From NCBI GenBank assembly GCA_033239525.1, contig BSYO01000024.1, positions 10,315,991 to 10,379,990 on the forward strand: a DNA stretch of 64,000 bases, given 5' to 3'. Every line of letters begins with the position of its first letter. Position 1 is the stretch's first letter. Source of the stretch: Nepenthes gracilis. Taxonomy: Eukaryota > Streptophyta > Magnoliopsida > Caryophyllales > Nepenthaceae. Below, piece by piece: positions 34,858 to 47,870 of this stretch. Under the pieces are notes generated by a model. The model had not been told where the DNA came from. It was given only the letters and a program-made list of their open reading frames with translations, and did no database searches. The position numbers and the translations under genes are program-made.

Positions 34858-35840
34858 TTATACATCCTAAATTCAAATTTCGAACAAATTCGGGTCAAGT
34901 GGTGTTACTAAGTCCGAATCCATCCGCTGAGTTCAATCCTGCACACCATAATTTTAAACGATAGGTCAGGTGACGGCGGGACGTTGTCCCACCGTAAACA
35001 CTCTGACGCTCAAATCAGTAAACATCCTTCAAATGTAGAAGACAGATGCAAGGAAATGCAGTATGAGTCCAAAGAGTGTTTGTGGAGAAGGAATTGCTCT
35101 CGTAGATTGAGAGGCTTTTATTGCTCGTGAGGAGTAAGATCTCTAAGTACTGAATTTGCTGGGAGCTAGTAATAGAGATAGAGAGCAGAGTTGCTCAGGT
35201 ATTGAAAGCGTGGGAGCTTTGTACTTGCTTGAAGGCTTTCGTGCTTGGAGAAAGCGATTTGCAGGCTTATGAGAGCGTGTTTGAGAAGTGAAACTTCGTG
35301 GCCTTTTATAGCCACGTCACCTGGCTGCCTTCCTTGTGCAGAAGGGCTTAATACCTGCACTCTATTGTGATCGTTGCCTTTTTTGGCATAGATGCCTTTA
35401 TGATTGTAACGATCGAAGAATTGATTTCATTCCTCCTACTTTCTGTAACCGCTAGGGTTTCCAGTAGACAATGAGCGGATTCTGGCACCTTCCTTCAAGG
35501 ATACATTTCGATTCTGGAGATAACTTTTACAGGAAAGCTTACCTTATTTGGAGGCGCGCGAAATCAGGGGAGGTGACCGTTGTGGCTTGTGGACGAACAC
35601 GTGGACCAATATGGGCTTGGGCCGCGTGAGGCCTGGTCCACAGCAGATCAACTGGTCGCTTCACTGATCAACGGAAGCGTTGACCGTTCTAAGCTTAAAT
35701 AGGCCATCATGCTCTTTTGCTCACTTATTAGCCTTTCGTCCAGTCAATGGCAGCGTTGACCGTCCAGGTGTAAATGGACTGTGCAAAGATTTAGGCCGTC
35801 TCCTCTTTCGTGAGCCAACCCGTGACTAGCATACCCATCA
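34858..35840 (-). repeat. 5' LTR of the Tat element
   Basis: Partner of 25049-26028. Its outer end matches (ATACCCATCA at 35831-35840). Its inner end is TTATAC where the left copy has TGATGC, so the terminal CA on the element's strand has mutated to AA. Confidence 0.92.
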
Positions 35841-36890
35841 ACTTATTATAACTTAAGAAACTACAACATACTTTTTGACTACAGATTTATATTGCAAGTT
35901 CTTTTTTTTTTTTTTTTGTTCTAGTGATAGATTTAGTCCAAAATAATTCAAAAATGTTATGGCCATTTTAGAAGGAAAACTCCCATGTTCATTTAACGAT
36001 CAGGATTAAAAGTTTAATTGATGAACAATTATTTTAATATCGATACAATCTCGACTATTTATCTATCGAATTTTAAATGCTAATTGTTTGATAAATATAA
36101 GAATCTACTCCTGAAAAAACCAAAACAGCATTCAAAAAAATTAGGAAATGAAAGGTCGCCCAAGAAATGAACCCCAATCCAAGGTTTTAGATTAAGATTT
36201 GGTTTTGCGAACCTACACCCTAAACAACATCAACATACATCAACCTGACCATGACCGACCCAGCAAAACTACCAGCAACTCTCATTTAAGCAAACCCCAC
36301 CCCAGAGGGGCAGAACTAGATTTTTGTTTTTTAATGAATTGATAATTTTATAATTTTAACTTTTACCAAAATAAATATAAAATCATTATATAATTATTAT
36401 TTTATAAAAAAAAATTATAAAATTTTAACTAGTTTTTATAGATAATTAAATCACAATAACCAATAAATAAATTTCATAAAATCAATTAAAAAAATTCTGG
36501 AAGATTAATAAAAAGTCTAACTTAATAGCCCTGTGTTCCACCAGAAAATGACAGCACTCAGCTTTCTTTAATTTCTCAGTGTTCTCGGAGATTAGATCAT
36601 CTGTACATCTAGCACAGCAGCAGCAGTACCCGGAGCACCCTGACTGGCAACAATTTTTTCTAGCCGTTTAAAGTAAATGAACTAACAGTGGAAAAATGAG
36701 CCAAACAGGAACCTGTCTATGCAAGAGTGCCTGCAAAAAGGACTCACCTGGTCTGTAATCGAGCTGATCCTGACCAAATAGTTGGTCTATGATGTTGGAG
36801 ACAATAGTGTGAAATGGCAGCATCATCATTCTTTTCTTGCCCAATGTACATTGACAAACCAGCAAATGTTGAGCCTGAAATTGTCGGTTT
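35841..36890. other. Spacer with a possible second hAT-family fragment
   Basis: AT-rich. From 36304 the sequence CAGAGGGGCAGAACTAGATT and its continuation resemble, at low identity, the left part of the 300-bp hAT MITE at 56442. No right end or target duplication is visible. The stretch 36600-36890 is probably 3' flank or UTR of the SWI3C pseudogene. Confidence 0.35.
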
Positions 36891-37427
36891 TCAACCAAGC
36901 CTGAAGCTAGTCCCTGATACAGGCCTCAATATGGGTTGATTTAGAAAAGACTGTCCAGTGCCTTGGCAACAAAATATGACATTAAGGGATGGTGGTGCGG
37001 AAGAAGCTTGTTATTGCCGAAAATGGAAGTCCTGGTCCAAAAGATGGCGTCAGCTGTCGTTGCATGAACAGCATGTTTAGGGTGATTCCTTTGAGGATTT
37101 CAATATCCAGAAATGCTAGGCTGTGAAGGTGAGGCAGACACAACCGGTTGCCTATTGCTGATATTATTGTTCACCATGGCTGGAGGCATGTTCAGTGTTG
37201 AAGCAACGCCTGCAGTTCCAAAGCGGGCAGCTAAAACATGAACATTACCTGATGATTTATGACAGTGGCAGACAACCTCTGAATCTCCCTCTCTTCATGA
37301 TCGGCAACAATTTTGCTTTTATTACGGCAGTAGAAAGGCCAGCTTTTGCAGTGGATCTCACTTTCTTAGTAGACAAGAGAAACTTCTGCATCGTTTTGAC
37401 CCCCAAAACCCTGCCCACCAGAGTTCT

Positions 37428-38599
37428 CTAAAGCAGAGAAAAACAAAATAAAAAGAAGATTTAAATTCATTTTAAAAATAAAAATAGAAAATGAAAATGA
37501 AATATGGGAAGAAATCAAATTGAAAAACCAAATTCTGACTGGAATTTCTTACTTCTTCATGAAGATCATCACACGAAACAATCGTTCAAGTTAAAAGTGA
37601 AATGTTCAGTATTGCAGCTGGAAGTTTCAACATAAAAGCAACAAACAGTATGATGCAAGGAAAGGGAACGTAGGGAAGGGAAGAAGAAGAAATTGAGAGG
37701 AGGAAAAGAAATTGAAGGAGAACCAAGGAGAAGAGAATGAGAAACCAAGGGTGAAAGAGAAGTAGAGACCAAGAGTGAGGGGAATGAAATCACAGTCACT
37801 AAAATTTTATTAAATTCATCAATCATATTCTAAACAATAGAGTTTAGAATCCTTATATGAGAAATCCTAACCTTAAAATAATTTTAAAATAAATATAATT
37901 TTCTAACTAAATATGAAAATATAATTTAAAAATAAAAAATAAAATATCAATACAATAAATTCATACAAATAAAATAAAATCAAGTGAAATAAAAGTAAAT
38001 ATCTTCTAATTTTGAAATATTTTTAATGTCCGCATCAATTCTCTCCAAGTGGTTAGGACTCGACCATGTCGAGTAAAACTTCTGTAGTCAACTCCCCGAC
38101 CACAAGTTGAGCAACCATGCAATCTTCCATTGACGGGGATAAATACATGTAAGTGGGGACCGAAATCTAACTGAGCCACCAATGTCTCCAGAAGGAACTG
38201 GAATTGAGCCTGAAGAGGTGCAGTCCTACTGACTCTAATAGAATTCCAAAAGATCCGGGTTGAACTCTTGAAGTATCTCTCGAGAGATCCATGCATTCTT
38301 GAACTCTAGTCGGCCAACCCAACTGATAATGAAGTATTGAACCACTCCATAGGTGTTAAATATATTATAATCATCTAAAATAATATCAATTTTATCATTG
38401 TGTGCCAATAGGGGGAAGAGTTGTGTAGGATTGGGTAGATATTTAATATGTGGCGCATTTGGAGGCGCGTCAAAAGAATCAATAGGCGGAAAAAAATTAC
38501 CTTTATAAGTAATTAAATCTTCAACAATGAAAGTATGATGAAAATTAAAATGAGATGGAATATCAACATATGCATTTGATTCAATCCACTACAAAATTT
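37428..38599. other. AT-rich and purine-rich stretch between SWI3C piece and gypsy element
   Basis: It contains a strong purine run (about 37655-37775) and AT-rich DNA. The region 38006-38296 on the minus strand may be the tail of the gypsy element, since its other frame reads EVLLDMVES followed by PLGEN. No LTR pair could be matched to 43-44 kb. Confidence 0.4.
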
Positions 38600-41500
38600 T
38601 ATTTGAACCAACACTAGGAGAGCACCATTTTGGCCTGATCTGAATCATAACATAATCTTCTATATCAAATTCAACGTGTCTTTTATGCGTATCAGCGCAA
38701 AATTATATGAAGCATTACTTACCTCTAATTATTTATTGATCTCAATAGTAAGTCATGAGGGTGTTGTACAAACGTTTTGGCCTTTATGAACACACTAACA
38801 TTTGAGGACATTAGAATAAGGTCCAATAGTTTTCGAGATTTGTAATCATGCACAACTTTAAATGGACTCATACTTAGAGATCTATTGACGGAGCTATTGT
38901 ATGTATGTTGGGTGGTGGGAAGGATCAAATCCCAATTCCTAAGATTTTCCTGAACCAAACATCGTAACAAGTTACCCAAAGTTCGATTGACAATTTCAGT
39001 TTGATCATCTGTTTTGAGGGTGGTAGGCGTGAAAAACTTTAGCTTGATACCAAACATGTGCCACGGGATCATCTAAAAGTGATTAATAAAATGAACGTCC
39101 CTATCAAAAACAATAGTCGTAGGAAAACTATATAACTTGACAATCTCAACAAAGTGAAGGCGAACAATTCGAGAAATATCAACAGTCTTACTACACCGAA
39201 TGAAGTGAACCATTTTAAAAAAAGGTCCACAACAACAAAGATGGAACCATATTACTTAGGGGTACATAGGAGCCCTAACACAGTCCATACTTACGTCCTG
39301 TTAGAAACCATTAGGTACGGGTAGAGGGGCATAAAAGCCGATGTTTTATTTTTTACATTTTTCTAAGCAGCATGTTCGACAAATACTGATAATCTTAGCC
39401 ACATCTTTTTTCAAATTAAGCCAGAAAAATTGCCATTCAACCTCCTCTATTGTTTTATCACATCCAAAATGGTCCAATAGACTGCCAGCATGCACCTCCT
39501 AGATTATGAATTTCCGAACATATGTTTTTGAGATGTAAAATTTATTAACCTGAAATAAGTATCCATTCTGAATATGAAAACATTCCACGATGTCTGAGTG
39601 CCAACATTGTAAAACTAGGAAGATTTTATTAAAATCAAAGCAAGACTCGTACTCTTCTTTAAGTCATTCAAAACTAACAATCTTAACTTAAATAACAAAT
39701 AACAAGGACAGATGATTACTCAAGGCATCGGCCGCTTGGTTCTTGACTCCCTTCTTACATTTCAAGATAAAAGAATAGGCTTCGAAATATTCAATCCACT
39801 AACTATGCCTATAATTTAATTTTTTCTAGAAGCTAATAAAGCAAAAAATTTCATGGCCAGAATAGAGGACAAACTCCTAAGGAAACAAGTAATGGCGCCA
39901 ATAACATAAGGCCTGTACGACGGCATACAACTCCTTACCATAAGTAAAGTATCATAACTTGGTATCATTTAACTTTTCGCTAAAGTAGGCAATTGAATAG
40001 CATTCTTGGCTAAGAACTCTTCCTATTCCTATACCTAAAGCATCATACTCTATTTTAAACACTTTGAAAAAATCAGTGAGCCACATGACAGGGGCTGTTA
40101 TCATCTTCTCTTTTATAATTTTGAAAGCTTTGGCAGTATCAGGAGATTAAGTAAATTTACCATCCTTCATGCACTCAATAAGAGGAGCCATGATTGTACT
40201 AAATCCCTTGATAAACCGGTGATAAAAAGTAACTAAGCCATGAAAATTACGAACTTCATGGACGGATTTGGGTTCAAGCCAATTTATAATTGCTTGGACC
40301 TTTGTAGGGTTAGTAGAAATACCATCAAAAGAGACAATAAAACCTAGGAAAGCTACTTTATCGGAAAAGAATGAACACTTCTTAAGATTAATAAAGAAAC
40401 TTTTTTTTTAAGAGTGAAGCAAGCCTGTGTGAAATGATCCAAATATTGTTTCTTATTCTTACTATAAATAAGGATATCGTCAAAATAAACCACTAGGAAC
40501 TGGCTTATAAAAGGCCGTAAAATTTGGGTCATGACCTTCACAAAAGTACTTGGTGCATTAGATAATCCAAAAGATATGACTAATCACTCATAAAGGCCGT
40601 CATCCGTCTTGAAAGCTATTTTTCACTCATCCCCTAGACAAATTTTGATTTGGTGATAACCACTCTTTAAATCTATTTTAGAAAAAATTGTGACACCAAC
40701 CATCATATCTAACATGTCATCAAGTCCAGGGATAGAAAAACGATATTTCGCAGTGATTTTATTGATTGCTCTACTATCTACACATCCGCCATGATTCATT
40801 CTTTTTAGGTGTTAAGAGAGCAGGTGCCGCACATGAACTTATACTTTCTTGAACAAATCCTCTGCGAATGAGTTCCTCAACTTATTACTAGAGTTCAGTA
40901 TGCTCAATATGATTCATCCTATAATGAGGGAGGTTTAGAAGAAATGCACCGGAAATGAAATCAATAGCATGTTGAATGTTGGGTAAAGGTGGTAATTGAT
41001 TCAGGAGGTTCTTAGGGAAGGCATCTTGAAAGTTTTGGAGGATTTGACAAGTCTTATTAAGAATCCATATGGAAAAGTTCGGAAAGATTTCGAAAACGAT
41101 AACAGCAGACACAAAAGACTCACTTATAGCTACTCGTTCAAATACTGTGGGACTAATGATATGTAATCCTTTTGTCACTACCATAACCCTTTCTTTATTG
41201 GGAATCATCGATTTTTGAGGTAAATGATAGAGGTGAATCTTCTTTCCCTTGTGAACAAGGAGCAAAAATTAGAACGATTATAGATTATCACATCCAAGTC
41301 ATATAGCTAAGAGCGCTTGAGAATGGCATGACTCACATCTGTTGATATAACATTACACCAAATATAATTTTTATATTCTAAAAACTAAATGGGTACGAGA
41401 CAGCGTTCTTTAACGATGATAAAAGACGTATCAATTCATGAAACGCTATATGGATTAAAGTGTGAGACAGCTTTTAATCCCAAATGAGAAATAATATTAG

Positions 41501-42800
41501 CTGAAACTGTATTGATACAACTACTACTATTTATGATAATCTTATAAGCCTTCTCATTCACTTTGATAAAAATGTAAAAAATGAAATGACGACACCAATC
41601 ATCAGCCGCTTTGGATTGCGTTAAGGTGTATCGTATAATGCTCAAGAATGGCGTATCAGGAGAGGAAGAATGGGAGCCTAGGCTAGGAGAATTAGTCTTG
41701 ATGCAGCCCACAAATATGTCACTGTCATTGCCATTTAAATTAGCAAACTCCTCTAACTTGGGTTCATATACTTCTTCTTCAATGAGTTCCTCATTTATTC
41801 CATCTTGCCTATCAATTAATAAGATTTTACTTGGACATTTGAAAGAAATATATCCAAAACCTTTACCATCGAAGAACTGTAACTGAAAATTTCTGCTTAG
41901 GGTTTCAACACTCATTTCTTGAACTTTCCTTATAGGGGAAATGATAGACGGAGGGGATCCTAAGACAAACTTAGAATTTACAGTGGGATTATGGTATGTT
42001 TATTAACGATATGGTGTCTTAATAACTAATTCAAAGTCTCGAACCAAACTATACGCATGATCCAAAATGTTAACTCCACGGATGACAAGTTCTCTCTTGA
42101 GGTAATCATGTAGTTATTGGCGATACCTACTTAACGTCATGGCCTCATTCTCAATAATGTGGCATTTCATCCAAAAATTATCAAATTGAGTCACATACTC
42201 AATTGCGAATCGATTACTCTGTCAAAGGGCATTCCATTGGTTTAACAAGTTGTTACTGTATAAGTAGGGTAAGCATTTCTCTTGAAGGCATCGTTTCATT
42301 TCTGCTCAACTCCTGATAGGAGCTGCTTGACGCCTAATAATGAGGTCCTCAACACTTTTCTAAAATAATTAGGCATTTCTTGTCAACTTGAATTTAGCAA
42401 ACTAAACTCTCCTATTTTTTAACACGCCATACCATTCAAAGAAACGATTCATATCTCAGACCGAATGAATGAAAACTCAATGGTCTAAGCAATCGTCAAA
42501 AGTAGGAGCATCTAATTTGGTATTTTTATAAAGGTCATCATCCGGGTCGCGCTCTTAATCATAGTGTAGGGGCTTGTAATCGCATATACGAGGGGCTTGA
42601 CTATCTTGCCTTCATCAATGAGTCTTATTATAGGAGGCATCAAAGTTGTCAGCATTTGATTAGTGAGATCCTATTTTTAAAGAGGCAACTCGATTTGTGA
42701 GATCCAAATTTATCTAACAAGTAATGGCCAAGTTAGTTTGAATGGCAATCATATGGTTTTGTAATTGTTGTTGATTGAAAACTAATTAAACTAACTGTTG
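38600..42800 (-). mobile_element. Degraded Ty3/gypsy element (chromovirus-like) inserted in the SWI3C locus
   Basis: Minus strand, 5' to 3'. Gag remnant at 42000-42300 (EMKRCLQEKCLPYLY, FAIEYVTQF). Protease at 41436-41915 (IINSSSCINTVSANIISHLG, with the active Asp changed to Asn). Pre-RT at 40888-41265 (FPKNLLNQLPPLPNIQHAID). RT at 40353-40541 ([15 protein letters not shown]). Integrase zinc region at about 39350-39500 and core at 38725-39072 (DDQTEIVNRTLGNLLRCLV). There is only one RNase H and the RT reads YFDD, which sets it apart from the Tat element. Stops are frequent. It lies between two collinear parts of the SWI3C pseudogene. Family placement is by recollection. Confidence 0.82.
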
Positions 42801-44134
42801 ACTTAGAGTTTTAAACTGACGAGAGTACATAACTAGGTCAGAGATGTTATGAAAAACAATACGACCACTTCGTAAGTACATGCAACACCAATATGAATAA
42901 CGAGATTAAGATCAATAAGCAATTGAGGCAATCCAAGCCAATATATGTATATTTCTGTGAAATTTCATATGGTTCAGATCATGCAAATAAGTATTATTAA
43001 TCTATTAAAATAATAAAGCAACAATCAAGTGCAATGCAATTATGTTCATTACAAAGGTGGCAGGATGTGAAAGGGATGAATTTTTTTTTAATAACACACG
43101 TAAATAAAACTAAATTATATTAAAGAAAAGTAAAAATATATTACCCAAAACAAAATGGAACGAACGCATCTAAATACGATAGACGAATCAAACCGCTTGG
43201 ATAATGTGGCCTTGAATTGTCTACTGCCTTTTTTATTTTGTTTTCCCTTTTTTTTGCTCTCTTTTTTTTCTTTTTTTTCCTGCTTTGTTGTTTTTCCTTT
43301 TTTTTTTTCGCTTTCTCTCTCTCTTTCTTTTTCTTTTCCTCGCTCTTTTGTCTGCTTTAAGGGCCTCGGAGCCCACACACATAGAAGAAGCACAGCAAGG
43401 GTACTATCGCTCTCTCTTGCAAGCGGCACGGCAACGAAGGGTACCCAATCGGTTAGGTGACAGCGACAACGACTGCGATTAAGGCAACGACGAAGATGAA
43501 GATGAGAATGTTGACAAAGAAGAAGACGACGAAGACGATGATAAGGACAGAGACAGAGACAAAGAAGATGAAGAATCGCACAACCCGATTCGTGACTTCT
43601 CCTTCTATTATTATTTTTTTCTCTCTCCAAAGAAAGGTGACAGCTAGGGTTTGGTGGGGGTGTGGTGCAGGGTGAGGGGTCAATTAGGCTTATGGGTGAG
43701 TGGTCGACTAGGATTGTCAGGTGGTTTGGATGGGTGCGTTGGGAGTGATTTGGCTTGGCGGCAACCGAAGAGGCGGTGGTTGTGGCGGTCGATTGGTGAT
43801 GTGGAGGATATTTGTCACAAAATACATGATTGGAAGTGTCCCATTTCTCTCACACAATGACAACGATGCAAGATAATAAAAAGCATGGAACATGTTGGTG
43901 TGTCCATATTTGTAAAGGGGCAAATTTTCCCTCGTGTAATATTGAATTCATCTTGGCTGGGTATGCCACAGACAACGGTGGCTAAGGCAACATTCATTAT
44001 AAACCTGTCCTTTTGAGGAGGATTTACACATATTTGTAATACATGTTGATTGATGGCATATAATCAAGGGAGATAACGTTAAGCAATAGGAGTTTGAAAA
44101 AAAATCCGTTGTTTTGTAAGAATACTACTACTGT
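42801..44134. repeat. Low-complexity DNA: poly-pyrimidine tract and GAA/GAC-rich stretch
   Basis: A pyrimidine tract (about 43225-43350) and a GAAGAxGAC-rich stretch (about 43485-43580) create long but meaningless ORFs on both strands (43115-43630, 43155-43460). It may be the leader or LTR of the gypsy element to its left, but no LTR partner or primer-binding site was identified. Confidence 0.5.
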
Positions 44135-44270
44135 CTAAAGCCACCACTCCATCTCCTGAACATTAGGAAGGTAATAAGTATCGAGCACAGGAGCCTCACT
44201 TGCAAAAGGAAGCTCATCCATCATGCTTGAATTTAGCCACGTGAAGGTTCCCTCAAGTGCAAAGTTGAAT
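44135..44270 (-). other. Unrecognised terminal-exon-like ORF
   Basis: After an acceptor (TTATTAG|ATTCAAC) the minus strand reads 44 codons to a TAG, including FALEGTFTWLNSSMMDELPF and VLDTYYLPNVQEMEWWL. The composition looks like a protein: acidic, with a Trp-rich end like some plant transcription factors. It does not match SWI3C, and I do not recognise the family. No upstream exon was found, so it may be a captured or leftover fragment. Confidence 0.3.
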
Positions 44271-45389
44271 CTAATAAATCAAGTTACCAATATGCAGCAT
44301 TTCTATAACTCTATCAGATATGATCCATGAGTAAGGAATGGTGCAACAACAGGAGGTAGTATTAAATTCATTACTTTTGATGATTTTTGTTGCTGTTTAA
44401 ATGAAAAAAAAAAAAATCCCATGCATAATCAACAATGAAGTCAAATTTCAAGTCTAACACAACTTTCTCTCATCATTTACTTTTGTCATTTAGGTATTTG
44501 ATTGATTGTTTTTATTTATTAAAGGTAAGTAGTGAGAGAACCATAACATTCCGATAGAAAGTAAATAGCAGGGCATCAATCACCCAGGAATACCTAGGGC
44601 TAGAAAACCTCGACAATGGATTTACATTGTTGAGTACCTTCACTAAAATTTTCTCGACAGATTATATTTTTTATGAAGAACACTACTTTTCTGGCTAACA
44701 ATTGATGAACTGTCTTACTGACTTCTTAATATCAAGCTGATATCTAAAATTCCAACATTTCTTCTGGAGGACATTCAAGTCTCATCAATGTGTATCAAAC
44801 TTAAGCCCAGCAATAGTTGAGATTAATTTCAAGATTTCATTACATGCTTAATGAACTTTGTCAGTATTTAGCACAACCAAATCTACCACAACAAGGATTA
44901 GGGCTCGAGCTAAGCATGAAACAATTAAATTGGCTACCCAGCTGGTTTATAGATGTGATTTCACCCTTTAGATTACTCCCATTGTATTAGCACTAACATA
45001 AAACGCATCCAGAGATCCAACTCCATCCACCATCATATGGAACTTAGATTCAGTGGACTGAAGTCCTTCACGAGAAAGAGATCCACAATTTATCTAATCT
45101 TAGTTTCCAAATCTTTAATGGAACTAGAAATCGCAAATTGCACATTCACCACAAGAAATATATTCAGTGTTTTATCCTGTTTCCATATTAATACCTAAGT
45201 CATAACATGTCAAGAATCTAAAAAAAACAGAGAACATATAGAAAAGGTAAAAGAGAAACTATAAACTCCACACTTCTTTACCTTAATATCTGCTGAAAAT
45301 CTTACAAAAGCTAGTTGTATGTGAACATACAAAATTAACAGAAATAAAGAACAAAAGACAAATTATATACCCACCTATTACCTGCTACA
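44271..45389. other. No gene recognised
   Basis: AT-rich DNA between the 44135-44270 ORF and the SWI3C exon. No coding motif was recognised on either strand. Confidence 0.5.
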
Positions 45390-45513
45390 CCATCTCATCC
45401 ATGTGTACATCGTTTCCAGAGGTTAGACCATCATCCTCAGAGAATGCAGCCAACGATGCATGAGCACAAACTGCAGCAACTCTTGGTCCCACAGCAGAAA
45501 CCAAAAAGGCAAC
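45390..45513 (-). pseudogene. SWI3C-like exon (VAFLVSAVGPRVAA block)
   Basis: The acceptor TTTTTCAG|GTTGCC at 45514-45515 opens an uninterrupted 41-codon reading (VAFLVSAVGPRVAAVCAHAS, then LAAFSEDDGL). It pairs in phase 0 with the donor at 47869-47870 across a 2.36-kb intron. It is the best preserved exon of the locus. After ATG the frame meets GTG TAG, so the 3' boundary is uncertain. Confidence 0.8.
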
Positions 45514-47870
45514 CTGAAAAATGTTTTTACACGTCAGATCTTTAAGAGAAAAAAAACACAGATCCAAAAACTAACACTTGAATGCGAATAAAAGAATATA
45601 AACTAGCACAATAAAAAAAAATAGTAAAAAATCACCGAGACCCCTTTTTGACATACTAATATGAAAGTAATTGTATTGATTTGAATAATAATACAACTTA
45701 AATTCATAAAAATATAAGAAGAGCGTTTTCTGGTGGGAAGGAGGTGCCAACCACCAAGAAAGAGGTCATGTTCTTGCAGATGTAATAAGCATTACAGACC
45801 TCCAAGAAAATTATTAAACAATTAATGGCCCCCCAAAGTCTCTCCAAACAATCACAGTAAGCAAATATGCTCCAAAATCCCTCTTAAAATGCTCCTAACC
45901 TCCCAGAACTAATGAATATGATAAACTTATTTAAAATAGAATCTAAAAGTACGCTGAGCATAGGCCTCAAAATACTAACAAAAGGGCCGACAAACTACCT
46001 TGGAGATGGCCAAAGTTTTAAAATAAGGAAACCTGTAGAAAACATATATCTGCCCTAGACATCTTTTTACTCGTATCTCATTAAAAAATTAAGGAACCAA
46101 CCAAGCAGACCCCCAGATAACCAAAAAAACTCTTCTTTGCTGGTGCTTGGACCATACACTCTACATGGTCAGGTTTCCAGAGTCAGATACTTCTTGTCCA
46201 TTCATTAAGCACATGGCCCTGATTTTCATTAAGAATGCAAAAGATCTATTGACAGTGACAAAGGCATCCAAATCAGAGCATATAAAGCACATGGCATGGG
46301 TTTCTATGCATTAAGCATCTAAAGATCTACCACAAAATTCAGGGTGAACCTTTTAAGGATTTTTTTGTTACTGCTCACTTATGCCTGGCAGTGAATCTAA
46401 ATGTTTACATTTCTTAGAAGGCCAGAAGCCGTGAAGAATCTAACCTTCTTCCCCAAGGTTACCAAAACAATGAATATTTTAACAGAAAATCTCACAGATA
46501 CTACAAAGTAGATTTGAAATATTCCACTGCTCTCAGAAAACTAAAATCAGACATGTATGTTTGTAGAAGCTTCAGCATAGAAGTAAAATATTCATTTGGC
46601 CAAATCATAGTTTGAAATCGCTGTCGCAGTCACAGTGATGTTATCCCAAGCCATTGCCATGTGAGAGTCGTGGCCTAGTGCAAACGTATTGTAATGGTCA
46701 TGGAGACCATAATTGAGAAGGATTAGTAAAAACTAAGAAGTTGACCCTAAAGCATAGAAGTAGGGTGAGAATTTGATTATAAACAACAATTCTAGAGATC
46801 ATAGGAATTTTATGATATTTTTTAGTATTTTGATAATACTTGTGTAGTTTATCATTAATAATTATTTCCAAGTATTTTAAATTGATTCTTTTGTATGACA
46901 AAGATATATCTTTACTCATAGTGTTAATCTATGATGCATGAATATGCCACATACATAATCATGATAGCAAAAATGATGTCTCAGACAAATAAAAAACATG
47001 ATATGAGCATGCAAGAGGAAAATATTTAGTAGAAGAATAATTACTAAAAAATCAAGGGCGAAATTTATATGGTTGATGTATGTGGAATCATAGATCACAC
47101 TATTGATCTGTACCAACAGATACATATGTGATACACCTCAGTGAGGGTGTATCATTCCAATACCATATCAAAAGCTTATTTTGCAGATATGTATCGGGCT
47201 ATCAACCAATATTTGATTCAATGGCTTGAGTTCAACTTAACTTAAAAAAGTTATCAAGCAAAAGAATTAGACCAAGACCAATGCTTCAACCAAATAAAAA
47301 CTTTAGGCAAACTCTTTCTGATGGCAGACAAAGTCAATGCTACATGGGGACCTATCTTTTTCAACAGAAGACCACTAAATTTCCATTTCTAAAACCATAT
47401 CCTTGCCAAAACAAGCACATACAAAGTATTTAGAAGATTTCTAATTGCTTAATTTTTGTGTAGGTCATACTCTATTTCAGTTATATTCCTAATGTTTCTT
47501 TTCCCCTCTCTTGTGCATTTTTGCAATAATTCCTTTCAGATGGCATAACATTTTCAATGCTATGTGCTGTGGTCTTCTTTTCCCAATAACTAAACACCAA
47601 CAAGAAATAAATCGCATAGAATGCTAGAAAAAAGGTTCTTTCGTTTTTATTTTTTTTGGAATAAGGAAGTACTCATCCCTACGATGGCAAAGGGGTATAA
47701 CGCCATTGCAGGAAATATGGATATTAAATTGAAAACTAAGTTAGATGAAATTGGTTTTCAACAACTCTAATAACTCACTGAAGTAGATGACAAGAACGCA
47801 TTCAGAGTTCAAATTAACATCATGACAATAAAAACTCTAAGAAAGAATGGAAGAATATGCATTCACCTAC
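45514..47870 (-). other. Retained intron of the SWI3C pseudogene
   Basis: It lies between the donor CTT|GTAGGTG (47870) and the acceptor at 45514. AT-rich, with no recognised transposon. Its survival shows that the locus is a decayed genomic gene and not a retrocopy. Confidence 0.65.

Larger units (their letters stand above)
25049..35840 (-). mobile_element. Tat-lineage Ty3/gypsy LTR retrotransposon, nearly complete, decayed
   Basis: The element is 10.8 kb and reads on the minus strand. Its 5' LTR is 34858-35840 and its 3' LTR is 25049-26028. A primer-binding site adjoins the 5' LTR, and an ACTTG/ACTTA flank (25044-25048, 35841-35845) fits a 5-bp target duplication with one change. The order is gag, protease, RT, RNase H, a second archaeal-type RNase H, and integrase, followed by a long non-pol region carrying an antisense ORF and short tandem repeats. 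The second RNase H and the extra antisense ORF are known marks of the Tat lineage. LTR differences are mostly C/T and G/A, as expected after methylation-linked decay. Stops, frameshifts and an RT deletion make it non-autonomous today. Confidence 0.92.

Noticed and set aside
43115..43660. Long ORFs on both strands (171, 101 and 76 residues)
   Set aside because: They come from a pyrimidine tract and GAA/GAC repeats, and the sequence is low-complexity in every frame.
37560..44000. LTR pair for the gypsy element in the SWI3C locus
   Set aside because: I compared the left flank (37.4-38.6 kb) with the right flank (42.9-44.0 kb) by eye and found no convincing match or primer-binding site, so only the coding core is annotated.
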